Shown here in pieces: positions 10,701-22,667 of a DNA stretch of 64,000 bases. The position numbers and the translations under genes are program-made. This stretch comes from Haemonchus contortus (Eukaryota > Nematoda > Chromadorea > Rhabditida > Trichostrongylidae): NCBI GenBank assembly GCA_000469685.2, contig LS997562.1, forward strand, positions 31,455,715 to 31,519,714, read 5' to 3'. Under the pieces are notes generated by a model. That model was not told the DNA's origin. It saw nothing but the letters and a program-made list of their open reading frames with translations, and ran no database searches. The stretch's first letter is position 1; each line of letters begins with the position of its first letter.

Positions 10701-12859
10701 CAAGTGAGGAATTTGGCAACCACCCCTTATGTCAAGCCAAAAGAGCTTCAAAGGCAAAACAATAATGCTGCTGAAACGAAAAGCTCCAGGGTACACACGT
10801 CATTCCCAATATTGCTCCCACTACAAGACAATGTAAAGATTATTTAGATTTTTTTAACCCAGCGATTAGCGCACTGAGACTCGCGTTGTATCATTGTTGT
10901 TGTTATCATTCATTATTTTAACGAATACATAATAAAAAGATTTGCAACACTCTCTGTCAACAATGAAATGCAATGCATATTCCTCATTGAAAAAGGGAGA
11001 AAAACTACTTGTGAAAGAGCCATCTTTTACTGTTGAGTCCTTACAAAGCTGTGGGCACCCCATGGTCGTGCACATTCACGTGGATCAGCGCTGTCTCAGC
11101 GGATCTTCGCAAGTGCAGCCATCCCTACATTAGGACCTGCTGAGAGTTTTTCCAACGCCAAACCCGTTTAGGGTGAAAATGTAATTAAATGTAATTGAAG
11201 GGCGGGGGGGGGGGGGGAAGGGGCCATGTAGAGGTGCTAGTGAAACAAAACAAAACAAGAAATTAACACGGTGTTTCATGTTATTCCGTGTTATACCAGT
11301 GACACGGAATCCTTTAACTGAGCCTTCGGAGGGAATGCACATCTGAGTGGACGAGTATTCAGCTATTCGTACGAGGTAAATCATCTCACCAATCCTGGTG
11401 CTCCTCCAACTCTCCAACTACATTTTCACCACGTTTAGTGATGACACCTTTTACTCGTGAGATTTTTCCTAAGCTTCAGAGGTCATTGTACGAAAAGTTT
11501 AAACGTAAGACGTGGATGGCGGGAAAGCTAGGGGGTTACTGGGAGAGCCGAGTGCGTGTACTGAATCGTTTCTGCCTGATATCTCTCGTATAACATCACT
11601 GAAGCAGCGCTTCTACTCAGGATCGAGCAAACTATCAAACAATAAGGTTCTCTGCTTTTTGGAAGCCGAACATCCCGGCGAATTGTTGGGTGCAGGAAAA
11701 ATTGCTTCTACTGCCGTATCACATGTATCACGTGTCGTCCCGTTGATCGTCGATTTCCTAGAGCGGGAGTCGGCAACGTCTCCATTGGTCCCTGTCGTGA
11801 GTCCAGTGAATCGTCCTCGCTTCAGGGACACGAGGCTCAGCATTCATTTCGTAATTCCTGTACAGCCGTGATCCAGAGATTTATGTATATTCTAGATGCG
11901 TTTTCTGGTCCCCTGCTCTGACATAAGTGATGAGTGCTTTACTTGCAGACTTAGGGCGAAGTAGCATCTAACTGAAAGGTTAGGAGCACAATAAAGTTTT
12001 TACTCTTGAGGCACGGAATCTGAGGCAGACAAGAAATACTTTGCTCCTGAAAAAAGCTTTTCCAATTGAAGTCAGATTATTGGTACCTGACGCTCTCTTT
12101 ACATTGGCAATTACTCCTTTGATGGTGTAATGGAGAAAAGTCCTATATCTCGGCCACAGCCAACTACGTACTTGCTGCCGCCGTAGGACGGTGCTCACGA
12201 GAAAATCTGGGCAGTTCAGGATGGCATATAACTTTGCATAGTATTACTCGGCTCCAATAAAAGCGCAGAGACGCAAAAAAATAGGAAAAAGAACGTTCGG
12301 GCTTAAATGTGAGAGGCTCCCATGGTAGTAAACTCGAAGTGTAAACACTGCACACTATTCTCGAGAAGGGTCCGGGAACTTCTCCCCTAACACGGCGTCG
12401 CACACGCCGCACCCGCCGCCTATCACAGGATTGCGATGGGAGATTGCAGCGCGCAATTTGTGAGGTAGGGAGTCCTTTAATTATTTGAATTGGCTGGCCG
12501 CTCTTTTCAATTCCGATGCGGTCTTGTTCGTCGTTTATATAGGAGGAGTCATTTTAATTAATCAAGTCTAATACACATGAAAACTAAAAAGAAACAGAAG
12601 AAAAAACGATAAAATCCAATGAAAAAGCAAGTCAATCAAGGAAAAATATCGCGTCCTAGCGATTATCGGGAGGCGGGGTGAGTACGGTAATTGCAGTGAT
12701 ATTTGCCGCATGCCGCAAGGGAGAATGCCGCGATAGGGGAGAAGTTCCGTTACTCTTCTCGAGAATCAAGCTCAATATATTGGAGAGTACAGAGGAGTGT
12801 TATTTCGCATTCCCCCGACTTTTTGCACCAGAATAATATTGTGCCAGCAACACAGAAGT
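10701..12859. other. Intergenic DNA with a long G run
   Basis: No gene was recognised. A G-rich tract at about 11,200-11,222 (a run of 16 or more G then AAGGGG) could form a quadruplex or be an assembly-sensitive homopolymer. Confidence 0.4.
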
Positions 12860-13095
12860 TTCAGTCTTTAACGTTGATCAGTCCCGGTCTTTGGATGCGC
12901 CACCACATTCGTCCTCCATTCAGAATCTTAGTAAATGTGCATGTCCCCTATAAAATGACTACCGGCGGCCAGCTGATGTGTACATGTAAGGGGTCTTATC
13001 GTCCTTCATTCAGGCGAGTTTGGTGCCAATCAACTTACTCCGGAAAGATTTAGGGCTTGGTTAGCCCGGGTGAATTTTAACCCCAAATTCGATTG
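12860..13095 (-). repeat. tRNA-derived SINE, degenerate copy
   Basis: Read on the minus strand this resembles the body and tail of the SINE at 24,172-24,470. Shared segments in plus-strand order include TTAACGTTGATCAGTCCCG, CCATTCAGAATCTTAGTA, TATAAAATGACTACCGGCGG and GGTGCCAATCAACTTACTCC. The tRNA-like head is eroded. It is diverged and therefore older than the 24-kb copy. Confidence 0.6.
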
Positions 13096-13381
13096 ACGAC
13101 GGCTATGTCTGATATTGCACCATTTGCCTATACACTATTCAGAGAATTCCAACTAATGATGGTCTTATGGCGCCGTTTCCTCTGTAAGATACCTACTTGC
13201 ACGTGCAACTTGCAAACTCACTGCACACGCATGTATGAATACGAATGGAGACAGTTTATAAAGCGACGTAGCAGAACCAGAATCTCATCCTTTCGATCCA
13301 CCCGCAATTTACCCCTATCCCAGCACATGGCATCGCGCTATGACGCCTGCACAAAATATAGCTGAGGATCCTCCAAAAAAA

Positions 13382-13475
13382 AGGGGTCTCTTGATCAAAA
13401 CTCTTTCACGATGCTCTCTTCTTTGAAAAAAAAGAAAGCTCTTGATCAAAAATCTTTCACGATGCTCTCTCTTTC
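13382..13475. repeat. Two-copy tandem repeat
   Basis: The block TCTTGATCAAAACTCTTTCA followed by CGATGCTCTCT occurs twice, at about 13,388 and 13,440, separated by an A-rich stretch. It is a simple local duplication of about 50 bp with no coding role visible. Confidence 0.6.
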
Positions 13476-13851
13476 AAACGATAAGAAGTTTGAATGGAGG
13501 AATTTGCAAGAATAACCATAAGTCCGCAAAGATGCCATTTGGAATAACATAATGTTACCGATGCCCTTGAACTCCTGAATGAGAGTGTGGTTGGACAGTT
13601 GAAATGTTACAAAATGCAATTAAATTTTTATATTAACTTGATGGTATGATAACAAAGACATGTAATTATGATTTGTAGGATCCGAGTAATATGTCGTACA
13701 GATCGAAGATGTTCACTTTTTCTTTTCTGACACAGACTTTTTAGGCGTTTTCGAACGCTTTTTGCGCTTTCTCACTACACGTACGCGTTCCTGAAAGGAA
13801 GGCTTTGATTCCAGCGAAAGCATTTTCTTAAAGAGGAACTGTGAAGAGCAT

Positions 13852-13899
13852 GAATATCCTACTATATATAACGCGCTAAGTGTGTCTGTTGGTTTGTCT

Positions 13900-13932
<33 letters not shown>

Positions 13933-16073
13933 GTTGTGTGTATGACCGGAAATTCATAACTGCCGTCCCAATGGACCTAGAGAGTTCAAATTTGGTAGGA
14001 GTACAGGGGGCCGGATGGGAACACTTACGGTGGGTGGCAGGATCGGACTCCGCCCACAGGGAGCGGGGTTTGTGCGAAATAAATATTAGAGCAGAAAGTC
14101 ATAACATCTGTCCCCGTGGACCTAGATAGTTCAAATTTGGTAGGAGAACAGGCGGCAGGATGGGAACACTTATGGTGGGTGGCAGGGCCGGGCTCCGCCC
14201 ACAGGGGGCGGGGTTTGTGCGAAATAAATATTAGAGCAGAAAGTCATAACATCTGTCCCCGTGGACCTAGATAGTTCAAATTTGGTAGGAGTACAGGGGG
14301 CCGGATGGGAACACTTACGGTGGGTGGCAGGATCGGACTCCGCCCACAGGGGGCGGGGTTTGTGCGAAATAAATATTAGAGCAGAAAGTCATAACATCTG
14401 TCCCCGTGGACCTAGATAGTTCAAATTTGGTAGGAGTACAGGGGGCCGGATGGGAACACTTAAGGTGGATGGCAGGATCGGACTCCGCCCAGAGGGGGCG
14501 GAGTTTGTGCGAAATAAATATTAGAGCAGAAAGTCATAACATCTGTCCCCGTGGACCTAGATAGTTCAAATTCGGTAGGAGTACAGGGGGCCGGATGGGA
14601 ACACTTACGGTGGGTGGCAGGATCGGACTCCGCCCACAGGGGGCGGAGTTTGGACAAAAATTCATATTTGCTGTTCCCGTGCACCTAGATAGTTCAAATT
14701 TGGTAGGAGTACAGGGGACCGGATGGGAACACTTACGGTGGGTGGCAGGATCGGACTCCGCCCACAGGGGGCGGAGTTCGTGCGGAAAATCATAACTGCA
14801 GTCTCCGTGAACCTAGGACGTCCAAATTTGGTAAGATTACCCAAGATAGGATGGGAACATTCATGGTGGGTGGCAGGACCGGGCTCCGCCCACAAGGGGC
14901 GGGGTTTGTGTGAAAAACCTAAACTTTGACCTAAAGCGTTCAAATTTGGAAGGAATACAGGCGGGAGGGTGGGAACATTTATGGTGGGTGGCAGGACCGG
15001 GCTCCGCCCACAAGGGGCGGGGTTTGGGCAGAAATCCAAAACTCCTGTCCCTGTGGACTTAGAAATTTCAAAATCGACTAGAGCACAGACGACAGGATGA
15101 GAACATTCATGGTGGGTGGCAGGACCAAGCTCCGCCCACAAGGGGCGGGGTTTGTGCGAAAAACCTGAACTTTGACCTAAAGCGTTCAAATTTGGAAGGA
15201 ATACAGGCGGCAGGATGGGAACATTTATGGTGGGTGGCAGGACCGGGCTCCGCCCACAGGGGGCGGGGTTTGTGCGAAATAAATATTAGAGCAGAAAGTC
15301 ATAACATCTGTCCCCGTGGACCTAGATAGTTCAAATTTGGTAGGGGTACAGGCGGCCGGATGGGAACACTCACGGTGGCTGGCATGGCCGGAGTCCTCCC
15401 ACAGGGGGCGGAGTTTGGACAAAAATTCATATTTGCTGTTCCCGTGCACCTAGAGAATTCAAATTTGGTAGGAATACAGGCGGCTGGATGGGAACACTTA
15501 CGGTGGGTGGCAGGATCGGGCTCCGCCCACAGGGGGCGGGGTTTGTGCGAAATAAATATTAGAGCAGAAAGTCATAATATCTGTCCCCCTAGACCTAGAG
15601 AGCTCAAAATTGGTAGGAGAACAGGCGGCAGGATGGGAACACTTATGGTGGGTGGCAGGGCCGGGCTCCGCCTACAATGGGCGGGGTTGGGGCGAAAACA
15701 CATAACTCCTGTCCCCGTGAACTTGGAATGCTTTATCTTAGTAGGAGCACAGGCGCCAGCATGTGATTATTCATTACGGGTGGTAGGACCGGACTCCGCC
15801 CACAGTGGCGCAATGGGTGGGCTCGAGCAAAAATCCATAGCTCCTATTCCCGTGGACCTAGAGCACTCAAATTTGGTGGGAGCACTGGCTGGAGGACGAA
15901 ACCTCTGCGGTGTGTGGCAAGGCCGAACTCCGCTCACAATAGGCGGGGTCTGGGCCAAAACTCATAACTCATGTTCCCGTGAACCTGGAATGCTCTAATT
16001 CAGTAGGAGCGGGTGGCAGGTCATTCGAAGATCCTACTATATATAACGCGCTAAGTGTGTCTGTTGGTTTGTC

Positions 16074-16105
<32 letters not shown>

Positions 16106-18310
16106 TGACCGGAAATTCATAACTCCGGACCCCGTCGACCTAGAGAGTTCAAATTTCGTAGGTGTAAGGGGGGCAGGATGGGAACACTAATGGTGGGCGG
16201 TGGTGCCGGACTCCGCCCACAGGGGGCGGGGTTTGTGCGAAATAAACGTTTGAGCGCAAATTCATAACTCCGGACCCCGTCGACCTAGAGAGTTCAAATT
16301 TCGTAGGTGTAAGGGGGGCAGGATGGGAACACTAATGGTGGGCGGTGGTGCCGGACTCCGCCCACAGGGGGCGGGGTTTGTGCGAAATAAACGTTTGAGC
16401 GCAAATTCATAACTCAGGACCCCGTCGACCTAGAGAGTTCAAATTTCGTAGGTGTAAGGGGGCAGGATGGGAACACTAATGGTGGGCGGTGGTGCCGGAC
16501 TCCGCCCACAGGGGGCGGGGTTTGTGCGAAATAAACGTTTGAGCGCAAATTCATAACTCCGGACCCCGTCGACCTAGAGAGTTCAAATTTCGTAGGTGTA
16601 AGGGGGGCAGGATGGGAACACTAATGGTGGGCGGTGGTGCCGGACTCCGCCCACAGGGGGCGGGGTTTGTGCGAAATAAACGTTTGAGCGCAAATTCATA
16701 ACTCAGGACCCCGTCGACCTAGAGAGTTCAAATTTCGTAGGTGTAAGGGGGGCAGGATGGGAACACTAATGGTGGGCGGAGGTGCCGGACTCCGCCTACA
16801 GGGGGCGGGGTTTGTGCGAAATAAACGTTTGAGCGCAAATTCATAACTCCGTACCCCGTCGACCTAGAGAGTTCAAATTTCGTAGGTGTAAGGGGGGCAG
16901 GATGGGAACACTAATGGTGGGCGGTGGTGCCGGACTCCGCCCACAGGGGGGGGGGGTTTGTGCGAAATAAACGTTGGAGCGCAAATTCACAACTCCGGTT
17001 CCCGTCGACCTAGAGAGTTCAAATTTCGTAGGTGTAAGGGGGCAGGATGGGAACACTAATGGTGGGCGGTGGTGCCGGACTCCGCCCACAGGGGGCGGGG
17101 TTTGTGCGAAATAAACGTTTGAGCGCAAATTCATAACTCCGGACCCCGTCGACCTAGAGAGTTCAAATTTCGTAGGTGTAAGGGGGGCAAGATGGGAACA
17201 CTAATGGTGGGCGGTGGTGCCGGACTCCGCCTACAGGGGGGGGGGGGGGGTTGTGCGAAATAAACGTTGGAGCGCAAATTCACAACTCCGGTTCCCGTCG
17301 ACCTAGAGAGTTCAAATTCCGTAGGTGTAAGGGGGCAGGATGGGAACACTAATGGTGGGCGGTGGTGCCGGACTCCGCCCACAGGGGGCGGGGTTTGTGC
17401 GAAATAAACGTTTGAGCGCAAATTCATAACTCCGGACCCCGTCGACCTAGAGAGTTCAAATTTCGTAAGTGTAAGGGGGGCAGGATGGGAACACTAATGG
17501 TGGGCGGTGGTGCCGGACTCCGCCCACAGGGGGCGGGGTTTGTGCGAAATAAACGTTGGAGCGCAAGTTCACAACTCCGGTTCCCGTCGACCTAGAGAGT
17601 TCAAATTTGGTAGGTGTAAGGGGGCAGGTTAGGAACACTTATGGTGGGCGGCGGGACCAGACTCCGCCCACAGGGGCGGGGTTTGTGCGAAATAAACGTT
17701 GGAGCGCAAATTCACAACTCCGGTTCCCGTCGACCTAGAGAGTTCAAATTTGGTAGGTGTAAGGGGGCAGGTTAGGAACACTTATGGTGGGCGGCGGGGC
17801 CGGACTCCGCCCACAGGGGCGGGGTTTGTGTGAAAAACTTAAACTTGGACCTAGAGCGTTCAAATTTGGTAGGAATACAGACGGCAGGGTGGAAACACTT
17901 ATGGTGGGTGGCAGGACCGGACTCCGCCCACGAGGGGCGGGGTTTGTGTGAAAAACTTAAACTTGGACCTAGAGCGTTCAAATTTGGTAGGAATACAGAC
18001 GGCAGGGTGGAAACACTTATGGTGGGTGGCAGGACCGGACTCCGCCCACAAGGGGCGGGGTTTGTGTGAAAAACTCGAACTTGGACCTATAGCGTTCAAA
18101 TTTGGTAGGAATACAGGCGGCAGGGCGGAAACACTTATGGTGGGTGGCAGGACCGGACTCCGCCCACAAGGGGCGGGGTTTGTGTGAAAAACTCGAACTT
18201 GGACCTATAGCGTTCAAATTTGGTAGGAATACAGGCGGCAGGGTGGAAACACTGATGATAGGTTGCAAGACGAAACTCCGCCCCAAAGGACTGGGCGTGA
18301 ATAAATACTG
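13852..18310 (+). repeat. Satellite-like array of 145-bp and 118-bp units with two leader sequences
   Basis: About thirty head-to-tail units. Each contains GACCTAGAGAGTTCAAATTT, then GGATGGGAACAC, GGTGGGTGGCAGG, and CTCCGCCCACAGGGGGCGGGG, whose CCGCCC and GGGCGG arms can form a hairpin. In the first block (13,974-16,020) units are 145 bp near the start and drift later. The second block (16,137-17,820) is again 145 bp with a distinct subfamily sequence (GTCGACCTAGAGAG). The last block (17,830-18,310) has 118-bp units lacking the AATAAA segment. An almost identical leader, CCTACTATATATAACGCGCT followed by AAGTGTGTCTGTTGG and a GT microsatellite, opens blocks 1 and 2 (13,857 and 16,028). Open frames across it exist only because the units repeat; I do not regard them as genes. 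Leader, array and terminal hairpins together suggest a non-autonomous Helitron/Helentron, which is inference. Confidence 0.85.
13896..13930. repeat. GT microsatellite in leader 1
   Basis: Alternating GT, interrupted once by TTTGT, following the first leader. A matching tract follows the second leader at 16,073-16,105. Confidence 0.8.
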
Positions 18311-18591
18311 TTGGTCCGCACCCAGACCGTTGAAGCTTGAAGGCACAAGGAGTTGGCTGGGAACATTGATGGTTGCTAACATAGTAGAATCAGCCGCGAT
18401 GAAGTCTGAATACTTATTCTCTAAATAAGTTTTGTGATATAATGCGATGTTTTATTCGGACACAGCGAAGATGGCTTACAGAAAAAATCGCGCACAGTTT
18501 GAAGCTAATACTGAGGGTGTACAGCTTTCAAAGAAAAAGTAGAATCCGAAGTGTTGTTTGCGCATAGCAAATTTCTCAGAGGAAGGAGGAG

Positions 18592-18673
18592 CGCCCGGCG
18601 AAGCCGGGCGTCACCGCGCCCGGCGAAGCCGGGCGTCCCCATAAGAAGGAGGGAAGCCCGGCGTTAGCCGGGC
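18592..18673. repeat. Three GC-rich perfect hairpins
   Basis: Hairpins 1 and 2 (18,592-18,610 and 18,617-18,635) are identical: CGCCCGGC, loop GAA, GCCGGGCG. Hairpin 3 (18,656-18,673) is GCCCGGC, loop GTTA, GCCGGGC. The different loops with conserved 7-bp stems indicate that structure is maintained. They lie about 280 bp beyond the last satellite unit. Possible readings are the 3' terminal hairpins of a rolling-circle transposon or an independent small palindromic repeat. Confidence 0.85.
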
Positions 18674-18697
18674 GGCCCGACTGGTTTTTAAAAAAAC

Positions 18698-19415
18698 CCA
18701 TAAATCTGCATATTTGAATGAAGGCAATCTCACAAATGGTTTTCCTGTTCGAACTCCAAACCATCCAAAATACTGGATACCAGCATACATGACAATCCAA
18801 AAAAGAATGCAGAGAGCTCCCACATAGTCGCTGAAGTTTGTAGTTTGATGCTTGCATGCAAGTCCGTTCTACCTTTTGTTGAAAAAAGACAGAAAGGCTT
18901 GATGAGATTATGACTTCCCATCTATGAACATTGTCGTGGATGAAAGAGTGTCCCGGTTGAGTTCTATATTCTGCGCCTAAGACAACTTACATTATCCAGT
19001 GGGTGCAGTGTAACTGGAAGTTCGTGAAATGACATCCCCTGAATAACTGGTTTAACATGCTGAATATTATGCTGATACCAAAAACACAATCTTTGAAAAA
19101 TATGACTGCGCAGAAGAGGAATCAGTTCATGTCGGAGGCACTGCCACTTGTAAAATCTGGTACAGATAAGCATTTAAGCAGAACTCTACAACCTTTTCTG
19201 CAATCTGACATGTGTGTCAAGGCTTCCAGACCCTTCGCAACTGAGTTCCGCAACATTTTTCCTGGGCCCCAAGCCAGACTTGGCACGAGTCCTTACCATC
19301 GCAAGCGCTGCCTATAACCTTTTTCTGGATATTGACTGTCTGAATGGCTGCCTTGGTTTTCGGTGCAGCCGAATATAACCCCGAGCTAGTCTGAGCAGCA
19401 GCAGCAGCAGCACTT
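18698..19415 (-). CDS. Exons of an unrecognised membrane protein (partial)
   Basis: Two minus-strand exons join in phase 0. 19,105-18,991 encodes HIFQRLCFWYQHNIQHVKPV... ending LHPLDN before a GTAAGT donor. 18,868-18,698 encodes NGLACKHQTTNFSDY, then a hydrophobic helix (VGALCILFWIVMYAGIQYFG) and RTGKPFVRLPSFKYADLW. A further exon-like piece at about 19,393-19,300 (TSSGLYSAAPKTKAAIQTVN, donor GTAAGG) precedes them, but its phase does not match directly, so an exon is missing or the gene is broken. Downstream exons would have to lie beyond the hairpins and satellite array, that is, across a transposon-filled intron. I do not recognise the family. It could be a pseudogene. Confidence 0.4.
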
Positions 19416-20062
19416 GTAGAGCACCTTGTGCCTAACTAATGTCCTGTAGCCCTCCTTGGAACACTGTCGATCGTAGAGGATGCTCTTTCCGTTTCATCCA
19501 TGGAGCGTTTACTCTGGTTTTTACACACTGGACCGCGCTACCGTCGGTGGTTAGGCCGTTCCCCATGTAACGGAAGTCCTGTAACCTTCCGATGGTTCTC
19601 TACCGAAGTTTGCTACTATTTCTACGCACTCCCTTGAGCTGAGAAAATTGGTCATCACCACTCCATCTCCACGTGCAACCAGTACACATTATCTGCCATC
19701 ATCCTTCTCCGAAGTGGAGGTGATGGTCTATTGTACATACATATGTCACCTAACGGCAGTCCAGTCGGAAAGAGAATTTTGAAGAGCGATTATTTTGATA
19801 TCATGTTAAGATGGCAACACTTCCAGCAACACAAAATCACCTTCCTATGCAGTTGTCACCACTGCATCCAAGCGCTCCCATCGTGGGCGTTACTTAGAAT
19901 ATAGACAATGTCACACATACTACCTCCAATCTCTCTGAAGCGATGATACGAAGAAGCGTACTTCTGGAACTCACATCAGACCACTGAATGAATGTGTTGA
20001 TTCGACGAATGAATATGGAAGTGTTTTAAAAGTCGCGATGATATAGTACATGTTCCGGCAAG

Positions 20063-20153
20063 TTGGGCTAAGAATTGAGTAAAAACAAGCAAAAACATCT
20101 CGCCTTGGGCTAGAAATTGAGTAGAAACAACAAAAAACATCTCGTCTTGATCT
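20063..20153. repeat. Two-unit 45-bp tandem repeat
   Basis: Two near-identical units, each beginning TTGGGCTA and containing GAATTGAGTA or AAATTGAGTA, end in AAACATCTCGCCTTG and AAACATCTCGTCTTG. No coding role is visible. Confidence 0.7.
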
Positions 20154-20410
20154 TGAACAGTCTCACCTGTATCGTCCAGCTGAGGGAGAGGTTAGAAGAG
20201 CAAGTTACTTCGCGCTAAGACCTGATCGAAAGAACCTATCCCGATAGGTAGAGAAAGAATCATTCTCACCTATAACAATTTTCAAGAAGAAATGTGAACA
20301 TCAACAAACCAATCAGCTAGGGATTTCTTTAGCGTCTCTGCAAATCACACTAATCCCCATTGCTCACAAAATCGGATCCTTGCTCTTGATCATCTAATCA
20401 TCATAACGTT

Positions 20411-20444
20411 GGGGGGAGGGGGTGGGGGTGGGGGAGGGAGGGAA
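20411..20444 (+). other. G-rich tract with quadruplex potential
   Basis: Runs of 3-6 G separated by A or T (GGGGGGAGGGGGTGGGGGTG, then GGGGAGGGAGGG) satisfy the G3+N1-7 quadruplex pattern. It lies in intergenic DNA and no gene starts nearby. Confidence 0.6.
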
Positions 20445-20639
20445 GAACCCTGTGATAAAGTGAACCCCCAAGTGATAATAAATGATATTCTGATCAATCG
20501 CTGATATAGTCCGAAACTGCAGATTCCTCTCAACACTTACGTGTGAAAGGGAACTTTACACATTGCCCTTTAAGTCGGTCACTGCATGAAGGGGGCATCT
20601 CAAACACCTGGACTCCGCGCAGTCTTTGTGTAGTCAGCA

Positions 20640-21075
20640 TAATCAAGGAGATGGCCGCGTAGCCGAATGTTCTTTGTCTTCCTCACTACTCACTCGATGC
20701 GCTGAGATACCCACCACGCTTCCTTCTGCTTACGTCTTGGGATAGGTCGATCATCATGAAGTTGCTTCTGTTAAGCGTAAAAGTCGTGTAAGGAAAAAGT
20801 TCGCTTCTCACCAGCATCGTGTTCGCTAGGTTCAACACCAAACCGACCTCAAAAGAAGCGCTTATAGCTGGCGTTCATTGCGCCCCATTGATAGAAGTTG
20901 ATATTAGCCCGATGTCGTCAGCAAAGCGGAGCTAGTACAACGGTCGGCCGTCGATCCTCGTTTGTACATCTTCGCATGCCAGTGATGCCTGTCGCTTTCG
21001 GAGGCGATAATGAAAAGTCTGGACAAACCGCCCACAGGGTCAAACGCATCCTCAGAAGCGATGAATATAGGAAAT
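20640..21075 (-). pseudogene. RTE-type non-LTR retrotransposon remnant (reverse transcriptase)
   Basis: On the minus strand, near 20,890-20,940, LRFADDIGLI preserves the reverse-transcriptase catalytic F/YADD box, preceded by a degraded version of the RTE signature (G)IRIDGRPL. Further on, near 20,700-20,830, are pieces resembling FTLNRSNF and DLSQDVSRRKRG, which follow the catalytic box in RTE elements. Stops and frameshifts are frequent. Flanking DNA from 19,430 probably contains more of the element but is too decayed to assign. Confidence 0.6.
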
Positions 21076-21079
21076 GTTA

Positions 21080-22660
21080 AACGATAGTTCCTTGGAATTT
21101 TGCAATATCGAAATGATAATCGGTGGTGAGAATTGGTGATCGGTCGCGAACAGCCATCGAAAATTCTTTTTGAAACCCTTCGTGGTTATGCGGCCATTGT
21201 CTGTTCAGTGCTTGTAGAAACTGTTTGGCGTTATTCGCCCGAAAAGGTTGTGTGTTACGAACAGCATGCAGATGAAAGGATAATTGCCGATGTGGGCAAC
21301 AGCTCCCCTCCCCTCACACAGCAACGCAATCCGTCGGGTGTGGTGCACTAGGAACGAAATAGTCGCGTCGCGGCGACAGAGACGTCGCGCGCGAAGGAAT
21401 GTCGCCCGTCTCCCCAATCCGTCTGGCTTTTTTTTCCCATAGGCACACCGCAGTTTGGCAGGTAGGCTCAAAGGGATGAACCAGGGTTTCGACGATAACT
21501 AGAAACCAACTGGAAAATATTTGCTCTGACCAAACTCCATTGGTGTGTGGATCGTGCGCTGAAGTTAGCAGAGCCTACGTCCAAACCAGCAACTGTCAAG
21601 GAACGCTCTAGAATCATAACCATTACTTATTACTGGTGGAGTGATCATCTTTATCTACTATGTATGAAGAATTCGTACCTATCTTTATGCCTGCCCATCA
21701 TTCCGGAATTGTTTTACCCGATGAAGCAACTGAAGAGTTTGGTCAAGGATATCTGAACCAACCGTAGACGGGTCATGCTCCGAAATGGGTGGTACAGTGG
21801 AAATACTTTTGATATGGTTTCAAAACTGCTCAGACCGGACGGGAAATGAGTAGAGTTGAGGAATGGGTCAGCAAATGAAACGAATGAGCAGCACTTTCGG
21901 TGGGCGGAGCGCCCTCACAGTGGGCGGAGCGTCCTCACGCTGTGCTGTACTCCCCCACAAATCGAAAATTCAACGGTACAACAGCCCACAGGCCTCATTT
22001 TAGAGAGCTGAAGCCAGATCAAATAATTCAGACTCTGAGGCGTTATCGCTGTGATAGATGAGGTAGTGTGCGCAGCCCAACAAGTCATATGAAAGTGAAA
22101 GTGTGAATTCAAGAGTAGCAAAAATAAGCGTGTTTCTTAAGTTGGCAACGACACTGTGATGAGAAATGAATCTACGTAAATCGACAATTTTACATGTGTT
22201 TTTGAGCACTGGCTCATTTCCTCGAAGAGGCGGCGGAGGTGCTCAGAAGACCGCTGGCTATGAAATGTTCAAAGAGCAACCGAGTTTTCATCATCCATAT
22301 TCCAGTATTTCCTTATCGGGACGCAGTAGGGTTAAGGGTAGTGCCACTGAAGATGGTTCCAGCCCACGATCCGTCTTCCCTCCCTTCTCTACCTTTCCTC
22401 CCTCAAATTAGCTGTGTGTACAGGTTTTCTAGACAAATGAAACCCTTCCAAGTTTCCAAGGCCACATCTAACGAGGATGGAGGAGTGTCGAGCTATACCG
22501 TTCCAACTTACCGTTCTCTACCTTATTGAAGTGCTTCTTCCAACTTCCACATTACTACATCGAGCTGAGTTTCATGCTGTAAACTCTTTGGATGATGGGT
22601 ACCAAAGCACTAGTTCCCTCTCCTTCCATTCCATTATGTGAGCCTCTCAACCCAGTTTTT
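21080..22660. other. Intergenic DNA, no gene recognised
   Basis: No exon with convincing splice context. At 21,898-21,938 two copies of GTGGGCGGAGC(G) with CCTCAC recall the GC-rich core of the satellite at 14-18 kb. Confidence 0.4.
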
Positions 22661-22667
22661 TTTTTGA

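Noticed and set aside
13902..18428. Many open frames of 60-212 codons on both strands (for example 15,360-15,998 and 14,662-15,189)
   Set aside because: They arise because the satellite unit repeats in frame. Their translations are repeats of the DNA unit, with no start or splice context.
13862..18673. CRISPR-like array
   Set aside because: Repeats are contiguous 118-145-bp units without unique spacers, in a eukaryotic genome.
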